NCBI GenBank assembly: GCA_963714995.1
Contig: CAVQQP010000017.1
Span: 1-64,000 of the forward strand
Length of the DNA stretch: 64,000 nt
From: Prado023 sp963714995
GTDB taxonomy: Bacteria > Actinomycetota > Actinomycetes > S36-B12 > CAIYMF01
Direction of reading: 5' to 3'
The notes under the pieces were generated by a model, which did no database searches, was not told the DNA's origin, and saw only the letters and a program-made list of their open reading frames with translations. Positions within the stretch are counted from its first letter, which is position 1; each line of letters begins with the position of its first letter. Shown one piece after another: positions 1-8,151 of the stretch. The position numbers and the translations under genes were made by a program.

Positions 1-842
1 ATCTCGGAGAACTTCAGGCCCTTGGGCCCGAAGAACCACTCCATGTGGGTGGCCGAGGTGTCCAGGCCGAGCACCGAGATGACCCGCCTGCCCATCTCGC
101 GGACCTCCTCGTACTCGGCCTCCATGACCCGGTTGGTCGCGATGATCTGCGGGCTGATCCACCGCGTGCGCATCGCCTCGAGCACGTTGGGGAAGTAGTG
201 CGACGCGAACTCGTGGCGCACGTGACCGTCGATCGTGATCGTGTCCAGGAACCCCTCATGGCCCTCGACGAACTCCTCGAGGGCGACCGACGTGCCGCCG
301 TCGACCCCGGAGGCCGCGCACGCCGCCGCCAGCTGCTCGTCGGAGTCCACCCGGAACGTGCCGGCGGCCCCGGCGGCGTCGCGGGGCTTGAGGATCAGCG
401 GGTAGCCGACTGCGCGGGCGAAGTCCAGCGCCTCGTCGGTCGTCTCCACCGCAGCTGAGGCCGCGGTCGGGATCCCCGCCTCGCGCAGGACCTGCTTCAT
501 CGTCGGCTTGTCCCGGCACAGGTAGGCCGCGCGGGCCGAGGTGCCGGGGATCCCGCACCGCTCGCGCACCCTGGCGACCGGCATCACGTGACTCTCGATC
601 GAGCACTCGAGGCGATCCACCCAGGTGTGCCGCTGGGCCTGCCGGACAGCCCACTCGAGAGCCGCCTCGTCCGTGACGGAGTCGACCCGGTAGTGCCAGT
701 CGATGCAGGACTTCAGCGTGTCGTCGTAGTGGTCGTAGTCGTACTCGCTGATGACCATGACATGGGCGCCGACCGCCCTCAGTGCCTGGACGAACCGGCG
801 CTGGGTGTCCGGGAAGCGCGGCTCGACGAAGACGATGTTCAC
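1..842 (-). CDS. ATP-grasp domain ligase, partial (C-terminus beyond window)
   Basis: An open frame of 280 codons runs off the left edge without a stop. It begins at a GTG (840-842) with an N-terminal Rossmann-like segment (MNIVFVEPRFPDTQ). The ATP-grasp signatures follow: DKPTMKQVLREAGIPT near residues 111-126, the nucleotide-binding strand YPLILKPRDAAGAAG near 148-161, and the hinge segment LEEFVEG near 188-194. This layout matches the carbamoyl-phosphate-synthase-like / carboxylate-amine ligase superfamily, whose members join a carboxylate to an amine using ATP; the substrate cannot be read from sequence. The C-terminal catalytic metal-binding part is missing from the window. Only 43 bases separate it from the BrkB-like gene transcribed just upstream on the same strand, so the two may share a transcript. 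Confidence 0.8.
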   Translation of the reverse strand, partial: MNIVFVEPRFPDTQRRFVQALRAVGAHVMVISEYDYDHYDDTLKSCIDWHYRVDSVTDEAALEWAVRQAQRHTWVDRLECSIESHVMPVARVRERCGIPGTSARAAYLCRDKPTMKQVLREAGIPTAASAAVETTDEALDFARAVGYPLILKPRDAAGAAGTFRVDSDEQLAAACAASGVDGGTSVALEEFVEGHEGFLDTITIDGHVRHEFASHYFPNVLEAMRTRWISPQIIATNRVMEAEYEEVREMGRRVISVLGLDTSATHMEWFFGPKGLKFSE

Positions 843-885
843 ACCCCGAAGGATGCCCCCGGCCGGGCGTGCGCGTCGCGCCGGA

Positions 886-1803
886 TCAGGGTTCCTCGGT
901 GCCGGAGGCGAGGGCGTCGACGTCGGGTTCGGTGGGTGTGTCGTCCGGGTGGATGAACCACCCCCGCCGGATCGCCAGCGCGCCGTTGAAGGCCGCCCCG
1001 AGCATCAGCGAGAGGACGCTGACGTAGACCCAGTACATGACCGCGACCGGCGCCGCGATCGCGCCGTAGACCGAGCCGGCGCGGAAGATCCAGGCGAAGT
1101 ACCAGCGCAGCAGCCAGGAGAAGACCACCCACAGACCCATGGCGACCAGGGCCCCGGGGACGTCAGCGGTCCACGCGGTGCGGTGCGGGACCGCCCAGTG
1201 GTAGAGGGAGACGACCAGCAGCAGCACGACCGCCACCTGCGCGATCACAAGGAACACCGACGTGGCCGTGCCCTGCACGCCGGGGACGATCCGGGCCAGG
1301 AACGTGGGCCCGGCCAGGATCAGCGGAATGGCCACGATGAGGACTGACAGGCCGGCGACGTACACCCCCAACGACAGCAGCTTGCTGTGCATGAACGATC
1401 GCAGGCCCTCGCGCTGGTAGACGATCGTCATCGCATTGACCAGGGCGTCCACGACCCGGGACCCCGCCCAGATGGCGATCACGACGCCGATGATCCCCAG
1501 CGTGGTCTGGCCCTGTCCGAACACGCTGTCGAGCAAAGGGACCAGGAGGTCGTCGATCGCCTCCGTCGTCAGCACCTCGTCGGCGAGGTCCAGCGCGCTG
1601 GCCCGCACCTGGTCGAGGGCGTCGACGCCGACCAGGCCCTGGAACCGGGAGATCCCGGCGACCAGGCCCATGATCAGCCAGGGCAGGGCGAAGATGGCCC
1701 AGAACGAGGCCTCGGCCGCCAGGCCCGTGGTCCGTGTCTGGTAGGCCACGACCATGGCATCGCCAAGCGCGCTGCCGGTGAAGCGCCGGCCCGCCGCCTG
1801 CAT
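886..1803 (-). CDS. YihY/virulence factor BrkB family membrane protein
   Basis: A 305-residue protein with several strongly hydrophobic segments, for example IIGVVIAIWAGSRVV, LGVYVAGLSVLIVAIPLIL, VFLVIAQVAVVLLLVVSLY and the pair around VPGALVAMGLWVVFSW. The closing GSVYGAIAAPVAVMYWVYVS segment is typical of the YihY/BrkB family (once misannotated as RNase BN). These are multi-pass inner membrane proteins of unproved function, possibly transporters. I chose the ATG at 1801-1803 because the frame stays open far upstream, where it only mirrors the oppositely oriented reductase gene. A GTG four codons upstream is an alternative start. It is divergent from the reductase gene at 1897, leaving about 90 bases for both promoters. 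Confidence 0.85.
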   Translation of the reverse strand: MQAAGRRFTGSALGDAMVVAYQTRTTGLAAEASFWAIFALPWLIMGLVAGISRFQGLVGVDALDQVRASALDLADEVLTTEAIDDLLVPLLDSVFGQGQTTLGIIGVVIAIWAGSRVVDALVNAMTIVYQREGLRSFMHSKLLSLGVYVAGLSVLIVAIPLILAGPTFLARIVPGVQGTATSVFLVIAQVAVVLLLVVSLYHWAVPHRTAWTADVPGALVAMGLWVVFSWLLRWYFAWIFRAGSVYGAIAAPVAVMYWVYVSVLSLMLGAAFNGALAIRRGWFIHPDDTPTEPDVDALASGTEEP

Positions 1804-1896
1804 CCAGCCCGCCACGGCCCACCTCCCGCCCTTCGTCCCGGTCGCGAATCTAGTCCCGTCCGCACCCGCCGGGCGCGCGCCAAGTAGGTTTGGGCC

Positions 1897-2879
1897 GTGA
1901 CCCACGAGTGCGACATCCTGATCATCGGTGCTGGCCCGGCGGGGCTCTACGCGGCGTACTACGCGGGATTCCGCGGATGGTCCGTGGTCGTGATGGACGC
2001 GCTGCCCGAGGCCGGCGGACAGATCACGGCGATGTACCCGGAGAAGGACATCTTCGACGTCGCCGGGTACACCGCGGTCAAGGGTCGGATCCTGGTGGAG
2101 AACCTGGTGGCCTCCGCGGCGCCCTTCTCCCCCACCTACGTGCTCGGCGAGCAGGCCGTGGACCTCACGGCCCCCGAGGAGGGGCCGGTGACAGTCACAG
2201 GCTCGCTCGGCACCGTCGTCGTCGCCAAGGCCGTCATCATCACCGGCGGGATCGGCGCGTTCACGCCCCGGGCCCTGCCTGCCGACGACGGATGGGAGGG
2301 CCGCGGGCTGGTCTACTTCGTGCCGCAGCTGGCCGACCATGCCGACAAGGACGTCGTGATCGTCGGCGGCGGCGACTCGGCCTTCGATTGGGCCTACGCC
2401 CTGCAGCCGATCGCCCGCAGCGTGAGCCTCGTGCACCGCCGGGAGCAGTTCCGGGCCCACGGCGCGATGGTCGACTCGGTGCGCGACATGGGCGTCGCCC
2501 TGTTCACCTCGTGCGAGGTCAGCGCGATCCGGGGCGCAGACCACGTCGAGGAGATCGAGGTCACGCACAAGGTGACCGGGGAGGTGACGCTCCTGCCCGC
2601 GCAGACCGTCGTGGCGGCACTGGGGTTCGTGGCCAACATCGGCCCGATCGCGACCTGGGGCGTCGAGCTGCTCAAGCGCCACATCGTGGTCGACACCGCG
2701 ATGCGCACGAGCCTGCCCACGTGTTCGCGGCCGGGGACATCGTCACCTACCCCGGCAAGGTGCCCCTCATCTCGGTCGGGTTCGGCGAGGCGGCGCTCGC
2801 GGTCAACAACGCCGCGCCCATCGTCGACCCGGGCATGGGCATCTTCCCGGGACACTCGTCGGGGGGAGCTGCGGAATGA
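1897..2879 (+). CDS. Ferredoxin-NADP+ reductase (thioredoxin reductase-like, FNR2 type), frameshifted
   Basis: FAD/NAD(P)-dependent reductase expected to move electrons between NADPH and ferredoxin or flavodoxin. The FAD dinucleotide-binding motif IIGAGPAGLYAAYYAG lies near residues 8-23 and a second NADPH-binding motif IVGGGDSAFDWAYAL near the middle. The redox CxxC of true thioredoxin reductases is absent, which separates FNR2 from TrxB. The GTG start at 1897 puts the FAD motif at the expected distance. Near 2716 the reading frame shifts: the expected PDVFAAGDIVTYPGK is restored only if one base is added in CCCACG, giving 327 residues in all. The second part continues to the TGA at 2877-2879, which overlaps the ATG of the carbonic anhydrase (ATGA), so the two are translationally coupled. 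The shift is probably a sequencing deletion, but a real mutation cannot be excluded. Confidence 0.85.
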
Positions 2880-3430
2880 GCGCGGCGAATCCTGGCCCCG
2901 CGCACCGTGAGGCTGGCCGCCCAGGGTTCCCGACCGAGGCCTTCGCCGACGTGATGGCGGCCAATGCCGAGTACGCGGCCACCTTTCGGGGCCTCGGCCT
3001 CGGGGGGCGGGCGGCCAAGGGCCTGGCTGTGATCACCTGCATGGACTCGCGGATCGATCCGCTGAGGATCGTCGGCATGGCCCCGGGCGACGTGAAGATC
3101 CTGCGCAACGCCGGGGCCCGGGTCACCGAGGACGTCCTGCGCACGCTCGTGCTGGCCACCTATCTGCTCGATGTCACCCGCGTCCTGGTCCTGCCGCACA
3201 CCCGCTGCAAGATGGTCGGGACGGCGGAGGAGGAGATCCACGCCCTGATCGCCGAGCAGTACGGGGTGGACACGTACAGCATGGAGTTCCGCACGGTCGA
3301 GGACGAGGTTGCCGCACTGCGCCGCGACCTCCAGCGGATCCGCAGCTTCCCGCTGCTCCCCCGCGACCTCCTGGTCGGTGGCGCGGTGTACGACGTCGAC
3401 ACCGGGGCCCTGCGCCCGATCGACGGCTGA
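2876..3430 (+). CDS. Beta-class carbonic anhydrase
   Basis: A 184-residue protein for the reversible hydration of CO2 to bicarbonate. The zinc-binding signature is complete: CMDSRID (Cys and the Asp/Arg dyad) around residue 55 and HTRC (His and Cys) around residue 108. The length and the short loop between the motifs fit the compact bacterial beta class. The ATG overlaps the stop codon of the reductase gene by four bases, so both are read from one mRNA; a functional link between the two is not known to me. A hairpin follows about 50 bases downstream. Confidence 0.9.
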   Translation: MSAANPGPAHREAGRPGFPTEAFADVMAANAEYAATFRGLGLGGRAAKGLAVITCMDSRIDPLRIVGMAPGDVKILRNAGARVTEDVLRTLVLATYLLDVTRVLVLPHTRCKMVGTAEEEIHALIAEQYGVDTYSMEFRTVEDEVAALRRDLQRIRSFPLLPRDLLVGGAVYDVDTGALRPIDG

Positions 3431-3763
3431 GGTCGCCTGCGGCCAGGGGTCGATCGGCTCGAGAGCCGGTCCCCCGGGCCTCCGCGCACCGAATGCGCGG
3501 AATGGGACCCTGCTGGGAGCCGATCCGCCGCGACCGCGCATGAGGTGAGCGTTCTGCGGGCCTGCACGCCGTCGATATCGATCGTTTCGTGCGCGGTCGG
3601 CGCACCACGGAGCAGTCATCAGTTCCAGACGGTGCGGTTCATGCGCTGTCGACGCTCGAGGCGGGCGAGCGGGACGGAGGCGCGAGCGGACGCGCAGGGC
3701 GCGACGACGACGAGGGGGCAAGTCTGCACCCGCGCGCCTCAATCCCCTGAGGGAGGGCCTGGC
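3431..3763. other. Intergenic gap between convergent genes, no gene seen
   Basis: This 333-base stretch lies between the 3' ends of the carbonic anhydrase and parE. Apart from the hairpin at 3482-3500 I see no coding pattern, RNA gene or repeat. Both flanking genes end here, so no promoter is expected. Confidence 0.6.
3482..3500 (+). terminator. Candidate hairpin after carbonic anhydrase
   Basis: CCGCGCA and TGCGCGG form a perfect 7-bp stem around a 5-base loop, 51 bases after the carbonic anhydrase stop. No T-tract follows, as is common for terminators in GC-rich actinobacteria, so this is only a candidate. Confidence 0.35.
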
Positions 3764-5873
3764 TCAGGCGTCGATGCGGTCGCGGTCCAGGCCGGCGGAG
3801 CCGGCGACGATGAACTCCTTGCGTGGGGCGACGTCCGAGCCCATGAGCAGGTCGAACACGCAGGCCGCATCGTGGGCGTCCTCGACCCGGACCCGGCGCA
3901 AGGTGCGCTTGCCCGGCTCCATGGTGGTCTCGCGCAGCTGGCTGGCGTCCATCTCGCCGAGGCCCTTGTACCGCTGCGGATCCTTCCAGCGCCGGCCGGC
4001 CTTGGTGAGCTCGGCCAGGGTCGCCTTGCAGCTCGGAGTCCGAGTGCGTGTAACGGACCTCGCCCTTCTTGCCGCCGGAGGCCAGGACCTCGACGCGGTG
4101 CAGGGGTGGGACCGCGGAGTACACGCGGCCCTCGGCCAGCATCTGGGGCATGTACCGGTGGAACAGCGTGAGCAGCAGGCAGCGGATATGCGCGCCGTCG
4201 ACGTCGGCGTCGGCCATCAGGATGACCTTGCTGTAGCGCAGCGCCTCGATGTCGAACGTGCGCCCGGAACCGGCGCCGAGGACCTGGATGATGGCGGCAC
4301 ACTCGGCGTTCTTGAGCATGTCGGCCAGGGACGCCTTGTGCACGTTGAGGATCTTGCCGCGGATCGGCAGCAGGGCCTGGTACTCGGAGTCCCTGGCCAG
4401 CTTGGCGGTGCCGAGCGCGGAGTTGCCCTCCACGATGAACAGCTCGGTGCGCTCGAGGTCCTCGCTGCGGCAGTCCACCAGCTTGGCGGGCATCGACGAG
4501 GACTCCAGGGCGTTCTTGCGGCGCTGCACGTCCCGGTGGGTGCGGGCGGCGACCCGGGCGCGCATGGCGTTGGCGACCTTCTCGGCGACCGCCTTGACCA
4601 CGAGCTTGTCCCCGCGCGGCGGATTGGTCAGCCAGGCGGTGAGCTCCTTGCTGACGACGCCGGCGACGATCCGCGAGGCCGCGGGCGTGCCGAGGATCTC
4701 CTTGGTCTGGCCCTCGAACTGCGGCTCGGCCAGGCGGACGGTGATCACGGCGGTGGCCCCCTCGAGGGCGTCCTCCTTGGTGATCGCGCCCTCGCTGGGC
4801 TTGAGGATCTTGGCGGAGGTGACGTAGTCGTTCATCGTCTTGACCAGCGCCCGCTCGAAGCCGGCGACGTGCGTGCCGCCCTTGGGCGTGGCCACGATGT
4901 TGACGAACGAGCGCACCTCAGTGTCGTAGTGGTTGCCCCACCGCAGCGCCACATCGACGACGAGCTCGCGCTCGACCTCCGTGGGCACCATGTGACCGCG
5001 CTTGTCCAGGACCGGCACCGTCTCGGTGAAGTTCCCGGACCCGGCCAGGCGCAGGACCGGGGACACTGCCTCCCCGGTGGCCAGGTGCTCGGTGAACTCG
5101 GCGATGCCGCCCAGGTGGGCGAACGTGCGCTCGGCGGGGGCCTCGGGGTCGCGCTCGTCGCGCACGACGATCGTCAGCCCGGGGACGAGGAAGGTCGTCT
5201 GCTGGGCGCGGGCATGGACCAGCTCGAGGTCGATCTCGGCGTCGGCGGTGAAGATCTGGGTGTCCGGCCAGAACCGCACCCTCGTGCCGGTCTTGGACCG
5301 AGGGCAGGAGCCCTCCTGACGCAGGCCTGACTTCTTGGTGAACTCCGCCTCGGGGCCCTCCCCGTCGAAGATCCCGGGGACTCCGCGACGGAACGAGATC
5401 AGGTGGATCCGCGCATCCCGGTCCACCTCGACGTCCAGGCGCGAGCTCAGGGCGTTGACCACGCTGGCCCCCACGCCGTGCAGGCCTCCGGACGCCGTGT
5501 AGGACCCGCCACCGAACTTCCCGCCCGCGTGCAGCTTGGTCATCACGACCTCGACGCCGGTCAGGCGCGTCCGGGGCTCGACGTCCACCGGGATGCCGCG
5601 GCCGTCGTCGTGGACCTCCACCGACCCGTCGGCGCGCAGGATCATGTCGATCCGCGTGCACCAGCCGCCGAGGGCCTCATCGACCGAGTTGTCCAGGATC
5701 TCCCAGAGGCAGTGCATCAGGCCGCGTGAGTCCGTGGACCCGATGTACATACCGGGACGCTTGCGCACCGCCTCGAGCCCCTCGAGGACGGACAGGTTCT
5801 TCGCGGAGTACCCGTGCGCGGGCTTCTCGGTGCGCCGCGATCGCCGCGTCGGCTCCAGGGGTTCTGCAGTCAC
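3764..5873 (-). CDS. parE: DNA topoisomerase IV subunit B (ParE), frameshifted
   Basis: Type IIA topoisomerase ATPase subunit of about 702 residues. The GHKL ATP-binding motifs are present: EILDNSVDEALGG, VHDDGRGIPVD and GGLHGVGASVVNALS. The TOPRIM region carries EGNSALGTAK and MADADVDGAHI. The C-terminus (GLGEMDASQLRETTM, then LMGSDVAPRKEFI) lies in another frame: near 4029 removing one base in GAGCTGCAAGG restores the expected ELKATLAEL. I call it ParE rather than GyrB because it sits next to the principal sigma factor and DUF7455 as in Streptomyces, and not next to gyrA/recF. The distinction is contextual and not proved. The GTG start at 5871-5873 is followed by the conserved SVLEGLEAVRKRPGMYIG. 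An essential subunit is unlikely to be truly broken, so I suspect a sequencing insertion. Confidence 0.88.
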
Positions 5874-6035
5874 CCGGCAAGGGTACCGGGGCCGGCTGAC
5901 AGCGTCGGCTCACTGAACACCCAACACATTCCGTGGCGGACCCGCTGGCGGATGCGGGTTGCGCGTCTGGCGAACGTGCCAGCAGATGTCAGCCCGGGAT
6001 GCCACACTGGGGATCACGAGGATCGAGGAGGGGAC

Positions 6036-6251
6036 ATGGTTGGCACTCTTGAGGCGGAGGTGGCGCTCAGCGCCGCCGACCGGTGTGACAGGTGCGGGGC
6101 CCAGGCCATCGCCCGGGCGACCCTGTCGTCGGGTGCGCACCTGCTCTTCTGCGGCCATCACCTCCGGGCACACGAGGCGAGCCTTCGAGAGAACTCCGCA
6201 CGCATCGCGAAGTCGTCGGGTGCCGTCCACCACGCGGGCAGCGCGACCTGA
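6036..6251 (+). CDS. DUF7455 small zinc-ribbon-like protein
   Basis: A 71-residue protein starting at an ATG preceded by a strong GAGGAGGGG ribosome site. It carries two CxxC/CxH-type pairs (CDRCGA near residue 18 and FCGHH near residue 40), which suggests one bound zinc. Small proteins of this kind lie next to parE and the principal sigma factor gene in many actinobacteria; their function is unknown. It is divergent from parE and followed after 10 bases by the DUF456 gene, probably in one operon. Confidence 0.75.
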   Translation: MVGTLEAEVALSAADRCDRCGAQAIARATLSSGAHLLFCGHHLRAHEASLRENSARIAKSSGAVHHAGSAT

Positions 6252-6261
6252 CGACCGCTGA

Positions 6262-6756
6262 GTGAACGAGGTCCTGCTCGACGTCCTGGTCCTTGCTGCT
6301 CTTGTGGTGGCTGCTGCCGGGATCATCGTCCCTGTGCTTCCGGGCACGGTGCTGGCCCTGGGCGCACTGCTGGTGTGGGCTGTGGTCACCGGTGGTGCGG
6401 TCGCCTGGGGGGCGTTCGCCGTGTCGGCCCTGATCATCGGCGTCGGCCAGGTGCTCAAGTACCTGCTGCCCCACAAGTCGATGTCCGCGGCGGGCGTACC
6501 CGGTCGTTCGATCCTGATCGGCGGTGTCGCCGCGATCGTCGGGTTCTTTGTGATCCCGATCGTGGGCCTGGTCGTGGGGTTCATCGGCGGCGTGTACGTC
6601 GCTGAGCATGTGCGCCTGGGTGACTGGCCGCGGGCCAAGGAGTCGACGTGGGTGGCGATGAAGGCCACCGGCTTCTCCATCCTCATCGAACTCGGCGCGC
6701 TGCTGGTCGCCGCCACGGTGTGGGTCGCTGCGCTGGTCCTCCTCGCCCAGCAGTGA
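6262..6756 (+). CDS. DUF456 family membrane protein
   Basis: A 164-residue, strongly hydrophobic and glycine-rich protein starting at GTG, 10 bases after the DUF7455 gene. Hydrophobic stretches include LVLAALVVAAAGIIVPVLPG, VGFFVIPIVGLVVGFIGGVY and the C-terminal IELGALLVAATVWVAALVLL. The early IVPVLPGT and the two glycine-zipper-like segments are typical of DUF456, a family of uncharacterised multi-pass membrane proteins. The next gene follows closely, so the three may be cotranscribed. Confidence 0.8.
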   Translation: MNEVLLDVLVLAALVVAAAGIIVPVLPGTVLALGALLVWAVVTGGAVAWGAFAVSALIIGVGQVLKYLLPHKSMSAAGVPGRSILIGGVAAIVGFFVIPIVGLVVGFIGGVYVAEHVRLGDWPRAKESTWVAMKATGFSILIELGALLVAATVWVAALVLLAQQ

Positions 6757-6776
6757 CGGGAGGTAGGCTCCCGCAC

Positions 6777-7298
6777 ATGGCCACGCCGACCCCCGCCGAC
6801 CAGCACGACACGCTCATCCTGACCCACGACACGGTCGCCCTCCCCCGTACTCCGGTCGGCGCCGCGCCTCCGATCGCTCCCGGCGGATACGGGGCCACGG
6901 CCCCGGGATGGCAGGCGGTCGCTCCTGGGGAACCGGTCGGTCAGCCGGCACCCGTATGGCAGTCGGCGGGCTGGAGCCGCACGCCGATGTATGCCGCATC
7001 CGCGTGGAGCCAGGTACCCCCGTTCGTCCCCGCGGCGGCGCCCCCGCTGGTCATGCGCAACAACGCGGCGGTCGTCGGGGCGACTCTCGGCTCGGTGTCG
7101 TTGTTCCTGTCCCTGATCCCCCTGATCGGCATCGTCGCCTGGGTTCTGGCGCCCCTGGGCCTGCTCAGCAGCGGGATCGGCCTCGTGGTGGGGGCCACGC
7201 GCAAGGTCGGTCGTGTGGGTGCCCTGTGGGGCCTGCTCACCTCCGGGGTCGCGTTGGTCGTGTGCCTGGCGTGGATGGCGCTGGTCCTGGCCCTCTGA
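6777..7298 (+). CDS. Membrane protein with proline/alanine-rich N-terminus, unknown function
   Basis: A 173-residue protein. The first ~95 residues are low-complexity and rich in Pro, Ala and Gly, without predicted structure. The rest holds two or three hydrophobic segments (VGATLGSVSLFLSLIPLIGI, LAPLGLLSSGIGLVVGA, LLTSGVALVVCLAWMALVL). The arrangement resembles DUF4190-type actinobacterial membrane proteins, but I do not assign a family with confidence. The ATG lies 20 bases after the preceding gene with GGGAGG upstream. Confidence 0.65.
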   Translation: MATPTPADQHDTLILTHDTVALPRTPVGAAPPIAPGGYGATAPGWQAVAPGEPVGQPAPVWQSAGWSRTPMYAASAWSQVPPFVPAAAPPLVMRNNAAVVGATLGSVSLFLSLIPLIGIVAWVLAPLGLLSSGIGLVVGATRKVGRVGALWGLLTSGVALVVCLAWMALVLAL

Positions 7299-7383
7299 TC
7301 GGGTGACGTCGCGCGCACATGTTGGGTCACCAGCGCCATCGGCGTTAGGCTGTGCTCAGCGGGGGGTGTTCGTGGGAGGGGCA

Positions 7384-8151
7384 GTGCCAGCAATCAGGTG
7401 GTTCGTCAGCATCGGGATGTCCGCCGCCCTGGTCGTGGGGGGTTTCGCAGCGCCGGTGTCCGCCGATCAGGCAGCCCGGTCGGGCGATCCCGACATCGTG
7501 TCCCTGCAGGAGAGCGCAGAGGACATCCTGCGCGGCACCGTCCTGTCTGCCCGCGCGACGTACGCCGCCGAGATCAAGGCCGCCCGAGCGCAGCGTGCGT
7601 CGGGTCTGGCCGCTCCGAAGGCCGATCTGGCCGCCGCCCTGAAGCTGGCACGCACCAAGGCCGAACGCCGTGTGGCCAATCGGGCGTACGATCGCAGCGC
7701 GGCTCCGGTGAAGCAGGAGTACCGCGCCGCCAAGCAGTCCGCCCTGGCCAAGCGGAACGCGACGATCGACGAGGCGCTGGCGACATACCTCGTCACGACC
7801 GGGAAGCCGGCCATCGCCGAGGCGCTCAAGGCCTACCTTGCCGCCACCGCCATCGCAGGAGACACCCTGGAGCTGGCCCTGAAGTCAGGTCGCGACACCC
7901 TCAAGACGGACACCGCTGACGAACGCGCACAGCTGGTGACCGACCTCGAGGATGCCACGACCGAGACCGAGCGCACCAGCGCCTGGCTGGACTTCCAAGC
8001 CGCGTCCACGGATGAGAGAAAGGCCTACGAGCGGTCGATCTCCAGTGCTCGGGCCACGTACTCCTCAGCCATGTCGAAGGCGCGCAGGGAGTTCAAGCTG
8101 GCCACTGACCGGTCGATCAAGAAGCTGCTCACGCTGCCGTTCACGATCTGA
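7384..8151 (+). CDS. Secreted alanine/lysine-rich helical protein, unknown
   Basis: A 255-residue protein. A signal peptide is visible at the start: IRW, then the hydrophobic FVSIGMSAALVVGGFAAPVSA, with likely cleavage after VSA. The mature part is rich in Ala, Lys, Glu, Arg and Thr, has few aromatic residues and no cysteine, and looks almost entirely alpha-helical, possibly coiled coil. No enzyme motif is visible. The GTG start at 7384 follows GGAGGGG at good spacing; a longer in-frame extension upstream lacks a ribosome site. Its last 11 bases overlap the end of the convergent hrpA gene. Confidence 0.65.
   Translation: MPAIRWFVSIGMSAALVVGGFAAPVSADQAARSGDPDIVSLQESAEDILRGTVLSARATYAAEIKAARAQRASGLAAPKADLAAALKLARTKAERRVANRAYDRSAAPVKQEYRAAKQSALAKRNATIDEALATYLVTTGKPAIAEALKAYLAATAIAGDTLELALKSGRDTLKTDTADERAQLVTDLEDATTETERTSAWLDFQAASTDERKAYERSISSARATYSSAMSKARREFKLATDRSIKKLLTLPFTI

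Noticed and set aside
1804..2682. N-terminal extension of the BrkB-like protein
   Set aside because: It is the antisense of the ferredoxin-NADP reductase and contains no membrane or family signature.
3764..5873. GyrB
   Set aside because: ParE and GyrB are close homologues. The setting next to the principal sigma factor and DUF7455, without gyrA or recF, favours ParE, though sequence alone does not settle it.
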